Below, in pieces: positions 1 to 5,137 of a stretch of 7,937 bases of DNA. Within the stretch, counting starts at the first letter, position 1; each line of letters opens with the position of its first letter. Source of the DNA: Acidobacteriota bacterium (GTDB taxonomy: Bacteria > Acidobacteriota > Terriglobia > Terriglobales > Acidobacteriaceae); the NCBI GenBank assembly GCA_021781255.1, contig JAJXXG010000222.1, forward strand, positions 1 to 7,937, read 5' to 3'. The notes beneath the pieces were generated by a model. It was not told where the DNA came from. It saw only the letters and a list, made by a program, of their open reading frames with translations, and searched no databases. The position numbers and the translations under genes are program-made.

Positions 1-1023
1 GCCTACGAGCTGAGCATCCAATATAGGGATCGCTACTACAATATTCACTTCCTGGCCACCCCCGGCTTCAAGTTCGACTGGCGGGTGAACGGCAGGGTTC
101 AGTTTCGCGTCGACAAGTACGCGATCTATCTGAGGCACGCCAACGGCAAGGAAGAGCGCATCGCCTTCGCGGGCGGAGATGCGAGCCACCCTTTCGAACG
201 TCCTTCGCACGTCACCGTGAATGCGACGCCGGCGATGTCCGACCTGCCGTTTCCTGCGCTCCGGCAGCAACCCGCAGACGCCTCTGCGCCGGCCCTTACC
301 GAGAGCTCCCGACCGCTGCCGCCATATTGCGCCAAGATCGCCGCCATGGGCCCGGAGTACAGGCTGCTGGCGGGCGCCTGCCGGTTTGCGCTCTCCTCGC
401 GCTCCCTGCCCGATTACATCTGCCGCGAAACTACGCGGCGCTGGGTCAATGGGCGTCCGCATGACCTGGTGACGGCGGATGCGACCTTCGTTCACGGAAG
501 CGACCGCTATTCGAACTTAAAAATCGACGGACAGCCGGTACCCACCCTGGATGGTTCGGGAGGGCTGATTACAGGCCAGCTCTTCGGCGCGCAATTGTGG
601 ACGATCTTCCGCCCGGAGACCGCGACAACCTTCACCTGGAAAGATGAGGAAAAAGTAGGTGCAACGGTAGCCGCGGTCTTCAGTTTTTCGTTCAAGAGCA
701 GGAACAACTCCTCCTACAGGCTGAATACCGTCTACCCCAGCCTATCCGGAACCATCTGGGTCGACCGGCAGAGCGGCCAGTTGATGCGTGTGCAAACCAC
801 CGCGACGGAGATCACGCCGGAGTCAGGGTTCAGTTCGTATCAGAGCATCATCGACTATGCCGGGGTCGCCATCCCCGGCCTTGGGCGCTTTCTCGCTCCG
901 CTGGATGGCGAGGCTCAGATGTGCCGGGCGTTCAACCAGAAGTGCGCGAAGAACGTTGTGTCGTTTGCAGATTATCGGAGGTTCGCCTCGACCGCCGCGA
1001 TCATCTCCGACGCCGGGCCGTAA
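1..1023 (+). CDS. Conserved hypothetical protein, probably exported, 5'-truncated
   Basis: The reading frame is open from base 1 to a TAA at 1021-1023, so the true start lies before the window; 340 codons are visible. The GTG at 85 is only an internal valine codon, because clearly coding sequence precedes it (for example YELSIQYRDRYYNIHFLA near the left edge). Two parts can be seen: an N-terminal beta-rich piece (about codons 1-60), a proline/alanine-rich linker (about 68-110), and a C-terminal domain starting with LPDYICRETTRRW (about 136-148) and containing GTIWVDRQSGQLMRV (about 250-264). That second part resembles secreted acidobacterial proteins of unknown function, and its alternating beta pattern recalls LolA-like folds; both are inferences from memory. 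No catalytic motif, membrane segment or cofactor site is visible. Codon use favours C-ending codons, as in hpnE and unlike the genes to the right. It ends 7 bases from the convergent hpnE stop. Function unknown. Confidence 0.85.
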   Translation, partial: AYELSIQYRDRYYNIHFLATPGFKFDWRVNGRVQFRVDKYAIYLRHANGKEERIAFAGGDASHPFERPSHVTVNATPAMSDLPFPALRQQPADASAPALTESSRPLPPYCAKIAAMGPEYRLLAGACRFALSSRSLPDYICRETTRRWVNGRPHDLVTADATFVHGSDRYSNLKIDGQPVPTLDGSGGLITGQLFGAQLWTIFRPETATTFTWKDEEKVGATVAAVFSFSFKSRNNSSYRLNTVYPSLSGTIWVDRQSGQLMRVQTTATEITPESGFSSYQSIIDYAGVAIPGLGRFLAPLDGEAQMCRAFNQKCAKNVVSFADYRRFASTAAIISDAGP

Positions 1024-1030
1024 GCAACGA

Positions 1031-2437
1031 TCACAGGAACCGCATCAATCCCCGCGGCTTCAAATCCGCATTGAGAAAGCTCCGCGGCTGCCCGGCGGCC
1101 GCACACACCGCTTCCGCCGCCAGATGCCCGCTGCGGGCCGCGCTCTCCATGGTGGAGGGCCAGCCGGTGGCGATCCAGTCGCCGGCGAGGGCGCAGTTGG
1201 GCCAGGGCGCGGAGCCGGCCTGGGGGCGGAAGCGGTCGATTCCGGGCGGAACGCCGAAGGTGGCGCGAACCTCCTTGACCAGCGCGGCCTTTTCCAGCCT
1301 GGCTTCATACACCTCGGGAAAAAATTCTTTGAGTTCCGCCAACGCCAGTGCAATCGCCTCTTCACGGTTGAGCGTGGCAAACTCGCGCGAGGCGCTGATG
1401 ACGAGCTCGACGTAACTTCCCTGCCCCTGACGCCGGGGATGCAAGCGGCTCTTGTTATACATCCAGTGGATGGTGCGATCGAGCAGGACGGCGTGGTCGA
1501 GGCCGGTAATCTTGCGGTCGAACCAGAGATGCACGCTGCAGATGGGCCAGTGCTCGTGGCGCTCGATCTTGCCGGCGAGCGCTTCAGCGCCATCGGCCGG
1601 CGGCATCCGCGGCAAGAGCTTCGCCATGGCCTCGAATGGCAGCGCGAGCAGGAGATAATCCGCGGCAAAATCTCCGGAGCGCGTAGATACGGTCCACTGC
1701 GCGGTCTCGTCGTCCCACTCGGCGCTGTCCACGCCGGCGTTGAATACAACCGCGCCGCCGCTCCCGGGCAAAAATCGCTCGGCACCGGCATACAACTCGC
1801 TCAGGGGCACAGTGCTCATGCCCATCGCGCCCGCATGCGCCGAGTTCAGAAAGAGCTCGCGGATCACTTTGGCCGCATAGGGCAGCGCGATCTGGTCGAT
1901 GTCGGCATTGAGGGCGCTGGCAATCACCAGCCGCCAGAAACGATGGATCGCGCCCTGGGTTTGTCCGTTCTGCCGCAGCCATTCGCCCAAGGTCTCTGCC
2001 GACTCCGGCGCAAGCGGCCGCAGGAGGGCGCGAAAGGCGCGCATCAGCGCCATCTTGTCCTGGCGCGTGAAGGCGTGCGCGACCAGCAGGCTGGGCAGAC
2101 CGTGCATGGGCGCGGGCAGCCACGACGGCCCCAGCACGGAACGCCGCCCGCCGGGCTCGATCATGGTCATGGAGCGGGTCCAATGAATCCTGTTCTCGAC
2201 TCCGATGCGCCGGTAGAAGCCAATCAGATTGGTGCAGCAGCCGAAGAGCACGTGCTGGCAGTTGTCGATGGTCTCATCGACGCCGGGATGACGATAGGAG
2301 CCGGCGCGTCCGCCGAGGTAGGCGCGGCGCTCGAGCAGGCGCACGTTGAGGCCGGCTTGAGCAAGAGCGCAGGCAGCACTCATGCCGGCGACTCCGCCGC
2401 CGACGACGATCACGGATTTTTCAGTACCTGGGGACAC
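1031..2437 (-). CDS. hpnE: Hydroxysqualene dehydroxylase / squalene-associated FAD-dependent desaturase HpnE
   Basis: A 468-residue flavoprotein of the amine-oxidase/phytoene-desaturase superfamily. In the HpnC-HpnD-HpnE route, HpnE reductively removes the hydroxyl of hydroxysqualene to give squalene, the precursor of hopanoids (established for the family). Seen here: an N-terminal Rossmann FAD site VVGGGVAGMSAACALA (residues 11-26, GxGxxG at 13-18) with Glu36 for the ribose, then GGRAGS (42-47), the HpnE-typical DETIDNCQHVLFGCCTNL (54-71), and a C-terminal FAD segment AGDWIATGWPSTMESAARSG (417-436). Length is near the family norm, slightly long at the C terminus. The start is GTG at 2435-2437, supported by AAGAGGA five bases upstream. 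hpnC and hpnD are not in the window. The gene follows tRNA-Val on the same strand after 108 bases with no evident terminator, so read-through is possible. It converges on the upstream-window gene with a 7-base gap. Confidence 0.93.
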   Translation of the reverse strand: MSPGTEKSVIVVGGGVAGMSAACALAQAGLNVRLLERRAYLGGRAGSYRHPGVDETIDNCQHVLFGCCTNLIGFYRRIGVENRIHWTRSMTMIEPGGRRSVLGPSWLPAPMHGLPSLLVAHAFTRQDKMALMRAFRALLRPLAPESAETLGEWLRQNGQTQGAIHRFWRLVIASALNADIDQIALPYAAKVIRELFLNSAHAGAMGMSTVPLSELYAGAERFLPGSGGAVVFNAGVDSAEWDDETAQWTVSTRSGDFAADYLLLALPFEAMAKLLPRMPPADGAEALAGKIERHEHWPICSVHLWFDRKITGLDHAVLLDRTIHWMYNKSRLHPRRQGQGSYVELVISASREFATLNREEAIALALAELKEFFPEVYEARLEKAALVKEVRATFGVPPGIDRFRPQAGSAPWPNCALAGDWIATGWPSTMESAARSGHLAAEAVCAAAGQPRSFLNADLKPRGLMRFL

Positions 2438-2442
2438 ACTGA

Positions 2443-2449
2443 TCCTCTT
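2443..2449 (-). promoter_or_regulatory. Ribosome binding site of hpnE
   Basis: On the minus strand this reads AAGAGGA and ends five bases before the GTG at 2437, which is what fixes that GTG as the start of hpnE. A small inverted repeat (TGCGC at 2449-2453 and GCGCA at 2461-2465) lies just upstream and touches the first base of the site; it could be chance in such GC-rich sequence. Confidence 0.6.
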
Positions 2450-2545
2450 GCGCAGGGCGGGCGCACCTTACCTATCATCGCCTATGACAGCGGCGCAGAG
2501 GCAAACGCGGGACGGGAGGATGGGGAGATGGCGGAAGCAGGAGAG

Positions 2546-2622
2546 TGGTGGGCAGTCAGGGACTCGAACCCCGGACCCCTTCCTTGTAAGGGAAGTGCTC
2601 TAACCAACTGAGCTAACCGCCC
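2546..2622 (-). tRNA. tRNA-Val (anticodon UAC), CCA encoded
   Basis: Read on the minus strand from 2622 to 2546, 77 nt with CCA. All four arms fold. The acceptor stem GGGCGGT pairs with ACTGCCC (one G-U pair). The D arm is GCTC/GAGC with loop AGTTGGTTA. The anticodon stem CTTCC/GGAAG encloses loop CTTACAA, giving anticodon TAC. The variable loop is GGGTC. The T arm CGGGG/CCCTG encloses loop TTCGAGT. The discriminator base is A, followed by an encoded CCA (2546-2548). The anticodon UAC decodes GUA and, with usual wobble modification, other valine codons. It is 108 bases upstream of hpnE in the same direction and divergent from the HpnK-like gene. Confidence 0.97.
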
Positions 2623-2653
2623 ACTGCGGCCGTACGAAGCACGGGCTGTGTCC

Positions 2654-2662
2654 ATGATATCA
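2654..2662 (-). promoter_or_regulatory. Candidate extended -10 promoter of tRNA-Val (and possibly of the divergent gene)
   Basis: On the minus strand this reads TGATATCAT, matching the extended -10 form TGn followed by TATCAT (5 of 6 to TATAAT). Transcription would begin near 2647, about 25 bases before the mature tRNA end. No good -35 box is seen at the usual distance, which extended -10 promoters tolerate. The core TGATATCA is a perfect palindrome, so the plus strand reads TGATATCAG from 2655 and could drive the HpnK-like gene as well. This is pattern matching only. Confidence 0.35.
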
Positions 2663-2682
2663 GCGATGGAAGGATGCGGCGG

Positions 2683-2718
2683 ATGAATCCGCGATGGTTG
2701 GTACACTCGATGCTGTGA
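2683..2718 (+). CDS. Possible 11-codon leader ORF before the HpnK-like gene
   Basis: An ATG at 2683 opens a short frame encoding MNPRWLVHSML, closed by TGA at 2716-2718. It has a good Shine-Dalgarno sequence, GGAAGG at 2668-2673, nine bases before the ATG. Its stop overlaps the GTG at 2715-2717 of the next gene as GTGA, the usual geometry of translational coupling. Against it: 11 codons can arise by chance, and the same GGAAGG may simply be misplaced relative to the ATG at 2694. No attenuation-type run of one amino acid is present. Confidence 0.22.
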   Translation: MNPRWLVHSML

Positions 2719-3584
2719 GCCGCCTGATTGTGAACGCCGACGATTTTGGCCTGACATCGGGCGTGAACCGGGCAGTGATGGAGTTACACGAGGCGGGGCT
2801 GCTGACGAGCACTTCGCTGATGGCGCGCGCGGGCGCGACGGAAGAGGCGATCGAGATGGCCGTGGCCCACCCCTCGCTGGGAGTGGGATGCCACGTGGTG
2901 CTGGTGGACGGCAGGCCGGCGCTTCCGCCGCGAGAGATCCCGAGCCTGGTGGATGCGCGGACGGGGGAGTTCCGGGCGACGCTGGGAGGGTTTCTGGCGC
3001 GGCTGTTCACGGGGCGCATCCGGGCGGCGGAGATCGAGGCGGAGGCGGGAGCGCAGATGGCGCTGCTGAAAGGCCGCGGGGTGCGCTTGACGCACATCGA
3101 CACGCACAAGCATACCCATATCTTTCCGACAGTGCTGCGGGCGGTGCTGCGCGCCGGGCGCAGAGCGGGGATTGGCGCGGTACGGCATCCGTTCGAGCCG
3201 GAGTGGGCGGTGCGGGCGTCGACGGGAGCGCCGCTGAAGCGCACGGCCGAGATTGCGGCATTGCGGCGGCTGGCGCCGCGATGGCGCGCGATCCTGCAGC
3301 ACGAGGGCTTTGCCACGACGGACGGCACCATTGCCATGGCGAGCACGGGAAGCCTCGATGCCGCGACGCTGCGCTCGCTGCTGCGGCAGATGCCGGAGGG
3401 CACCTGGGAGCTGGTGACGCATCCGGGCTACAACGATGACGATCTGGCGCGGGTGCGCACGCGGCTACGCGGCTCGCGGGAGCAGGAGCGCAGGGCGCTG
3501 ACGGCGATCGGAGAGTCCCGGGAGATCGAATTGATTTCGTTCGGGGCGATCGGCGGGGCGAATCCGGGCCAGGATTGCGCGTGA
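2715..3584 (+). CDS. ChbG/HpnK (YdjC-like) family carbohydrate deacetylase
   Basis: The protein has 289 residues from this start. The family removes acetyl groups from amino sugars with a divalent metal; the HpnK branch is associated with hopanoid clusters, exact substrate unknown. Seen, numbering from the ATG at 2694 (subtract 7 for the chosen start): NADDFG (14-19) with the metal Asp17, GVGCHVVLVDGRPALPP (63-79) with His67 and the HpnK-like GRP-x-LPP stretch, HIDTHKHTH (134-142) holding further metal/catalytic histidines, and ELVTHPGYND (239-248). Length is normal. I chose GTG 2715 because it gives VSRLIVNADDFG (initiator Val read as Met), matching the usual family start. The ATG at 2694 adds seven residues; neither has a strong Shine-Dalgarno, so the start is uncertain. 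Codons here end mostly in G, unlike hpnE. It faces tRNA-Val/hpnE divergently, which supports a hopanoid link only weakly. Confidence 0.88.
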   Translation: MSRLIVNADDFGLTSGVNRAVMELHEAGLLTSTSLMARAGATEEAIEMAVAHPSLGVGCHVVLVDGRPALPPREIPSLVDARTGEFRATLGGFLARLFTGRIRAAEIEAEAGAQMALLKGRGVRLTHIDTHKHTHIFPTVLRAVLRAGRRAGIGAVRHPFEPEWAVRASTGAPLKRTAEIAALRRLAPRWRAILQHEGFATTDGTIAMASTGSLDAATLRSLLRQMPEGTWELVTHPGYNDDDLARVRTRLRGSREQERRALTAIGESREIELISFGAIGGANPGQDCA

Positions 3585-3839
3585 AGCCACGGGAACAGGC
3601 GGCGGGGCAAAGGCGATTTGAGGGCTGGCCCGGCCGAAGTCCACAATGTGATTCAAAGTTTCATCTATCAAGACTTCAACATGGTGCGTTAGCAGCGGAT
3701 GGTGCATCCTATGGATGGGGGAGTGCGGTTTGCAGTGTGCTCTCAGCATCATCCGGCAAGCGAAGCAGTGCAGACGGACGGGGAGTTTGCCGAGTTTTCC
3801 CTGTTTCCAACGCGTTTTGATTACAGTATTTCCAGAGTG

Positions 3840-3859
3840 ACGCGGGGTTCTGCCCGCGT
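3840..3859 (+). repeat. Perfect 7-bp inverted repeat with 6-base loop (hairpin)
   Basis: ACGCGGG (3840-3846) and CCCGCGT (3853-3859) are exact reverse complements around GTTCTG. The stem extends by two possible G-U pairs on the outside. No T run follows, so it is not a standard intrinsic terminator. It lies about 190 bases before coxB and could be a leader structure or an operator. Confidence 0.45.
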
Positions 3860-3962
3860 TGAACGCTCTCTACCGGCCAAGGGAATGTGTCCGCAGCCCG
3901 CGGAGAGTCTCCCGGCGCAGTGCCTGGGCATGCCAGCCGGCGGGTGGAGAGAACATCGCCTG

Positions 3963-3984
3963 GCGCTTCCGGGTCCGGATGCGC
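3963..3984. repeat. 22-bp imperfect palindrome upstream of coxB
   Basis: The arms GCGCTTCCGG (3963-3972) and CCGGATGCGC (3975-3984) are reverse complements with one T-T mismatch, separated by GT. Its length and symmetry suit a dimeric-regulator operator or a strong hairpin. It lies 68 bases before the coxB start and just before the ATTGAC repeats. The high GC content makes some chance symmetry expected, but ten-base arms are long. Confidence 0.45.
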
Positions 3985-3994
3985 ATTCACCTTT

Positions 3995-4012
3995 ATTGAC
4001 GCAATCATTGAC
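3995..4012 (+). repeat. ATTGAC direct repeat, 12-bp period, before coxB
   Basis: ATTGAC occurs at 3995-4000 and again at 4007-4012, one short helical turn apart. Such tandem half-sites are typical of response-regulator binding. Either copy also contains a TTGAC -35-like core, but no matching -10 is found 16-18 bases downstream (CAGATA at 4031 is a poor match). Confidence 0.3.
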
Positions 4013-4052
4013 TAACAGCGGCAGCGCGAACAGATAGAAAGGGATTTCGCAA

Positions 4053-5093
4053 ATGGCGTGGAGTCAATCCTCAAACCGATGCCATGGCAGGCGGATTTTC
4101 CCGTTTATATTTTTAGCGTTGCCGGCGGCCGCGGCGAGTTCGCAATCGATTCCCAGCATCTTTTCTCCGGTTTCGACGCCGGCGCAGGAGATTCTGAACC
4201 TATCGCACTTTGTGCTGCTGATTACGGGCGGCATGTTCGCGGTGGTGGGCGGTCTGCTGGTTTATGTGATCATCCGCTTCCGCGCGCGCGAGGGCGACGA
4301 TGAGCACGAGCCGGCGCAGGTGTACGGCAGCCTACAGGTGGAGCTGGCGTGGACCGTGATCCCGGTGCTGATCGTGGTGGTTCTATTTCTGACCACGGCG
4401 CGGATTATCTTCGCGGTTCAGGATGAGCCGAAGCCGGAATCGGCGCTGGATGTGACGGTGATCGGGCACCAGTTCTGGTGGGAGTTCCGCTACCCGAAGC
4501 TGAACATCGTGACGGCCAACGAGCTGCATGTTCCTGTGAGCACGGCGCAGCAGCCGGAGCCGACGTATCTGCGGCTGCTGTCGGCGGACGTGGATCACAG
4601 CTTCTGGGTGCCGCAACTGGCGGGCAAGACGGATCTGATTCCGAATCATCCCAACGAGATGTGGATCGACCCCAGGCAGCCGGGTTTGTATGTGGGGCAA
4701 TGCGCGCAGTTCTGCGGCGTGGAGCATGCGAAGATGCTGATCCGGGTGTATGTGGATACGCCGCAGCAGTTTGCCGCGTGGGTGAAGAGCGAACAGGGGC
4801 CCGGGGAACAGGACGCAGCGGTTGCGGCGGGGCGGCAGGTGTTTGACAGCGAGGCGTGCGCGAACTGCCACACGATCGTGGGCACGGGAGCGAAGGGGAC
4901 GTTCGGGCCGGACCTGACGCACCTGATGAGCCGGGCGACGATTGCCGCAGGCGCGGCGGCCAACACGCCGGAGAATCTGCGGGAGTGGATCAAGGACCCG
5001 GCGACGCTGAAGCCGGGGGCGCTGATGCCGGCGATGCAACTGAGCGATGGGGAGATCAACGAGGTTGTGGCGTATTTATCGACGCTGCACTAA
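4053..5093 (+). CDS. coxB: Cytochrome c oxidase subunit II with fused C-terminal cytochrome c (caa3 type)
   Basis: A 346-residue membrane-anchored electron-entry subunit. Residues 15-29 look like a signal peptide (basic HGRR, hydrophobic core, AAAA); no lipobox Cys is seen. Two transmembrane helices follow (about 52-76 and 98-121), with the family's VELAWTVIP (96-104; Glu97 is the likely K-channel entrance). The CuA domain has GHQFWWEFRY (138-147), whose tryptophans take electrons from cytochrome c, and ligands His182, Cys217, Cys221, His225 and Met228. The residue between the cysteines corresponding to the usual Glu is Gln219. The C-terminal haem c domain has CANCH (269-273) and the Met ligand in GALMPAM (322-328). 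The fusion lets the oxidase carry its own cytochrome c. Shine-Dalgarno AAAGGGA stands eight bases before the ATG. It is the first gene of the operon, 44 bases before coxA. Confidence 0.96.
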   Translation: MAWSQSSNRCHGRRIFPFIFLALPAAAASSQSIPSIFSPVSTPAQEILNLSHFVLLITGGMFAVVGGLLVYVIIRFRAREGDDEHEPAQVYGSLQVELAWTVIPVLIVVVLFLTTARIIFAVQDEPKPESALDVTVIGHQFWWEFRYPKLNIVTANELHVPVSTAQQPEPTYLRLLSADVDHSFWVPQLAGKTDLIPNHPNEMWIDPRQPGLYVGQCAQFCGVEHAKMLIRVYVDTPQQFAAWVKSEQGPGEQDAAVAAGRQVFDSEACANCHTIVGTGAKGTFGPDLTHLMSRATIAAGAAANTPENLREWIKDPATLKPGALMPAMQLSDGEINEVVAYLSTLH

Positions 5094-5137
5094 AGAGACG
5101 CACCGCAATCGAGGAAAGGGCTGGAGCAGAGGAAACC

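Larger units (their letters stand above)
3585..4052 (+). promoter_or_regulatory. 468-base non-coding region, probable control region and leader of the cox operon
   Basis: No convincing gene is seen on either strand; the short open frames give low-complexity or unnatural proteins. An AT-richer patch lies at about 3640-3685, starting with the inverted repeat CACAATGTG (3642-3650). A second AT-richer patch lies at 3805-3835. Inverted repeats sit at 3840-3859, 3902-3912 and 3963-3984, and ATTGAC direct repeats at 3995-4012. The Shine-Dalgarno of coxB is AAAGGGA at 4038-4044, eight bases before the ATG. I could not identify a clean -35/-10 pair, nor a rho-independent terminator for the gene before it (no stem followed by a T run). 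I recognise no riboswitch. Confidence 0.5.

Noticed and set aside
788..2611. Long plus-strand open frame (607 codons) antisense to hpnE
   Set aside because: It runs opposite to hpnE and through the tRNA. Its protein is arginine/glycine-rich with no recognisable domain. hpnE has clear motifs, so this is a GC-rich antisense shadow.
2482..2757. 91-codon minus-strand frame over the tRNA gene
   Set aside because: Part of it (RLAQLVRALPLQGRGPGFESL) is the well-known false peptide produced by translating a tRNA gene.
3628..3636. GGCCCGGCC-containing stem as terminator of the deacetylase gene
   Set aside because: The possible stem is short with G-T pairs and no T run follows.
3465..3752. 95-codon minus-strand frame across the end of the deacetylase gene
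   Set aside because: It overlaps the 3' end of a well-supported gene and shows no domain or start signal.
3699..4037. 112-codon plus-strand frame before coxB
   Set aside because: No Shine-Dalgarno, no recognisable domain, unnatural composition, and it crosses the palindromes. I treat the stretch as non-coding but cannot exclude a small protein.
4856..5137. 94-codon upstream extension of coxA
   Set aside because: It overlaps the haem c domain of coxB in another frame. Homology begins at the ATG at 5138, which has a good Shine-Dalgarno.
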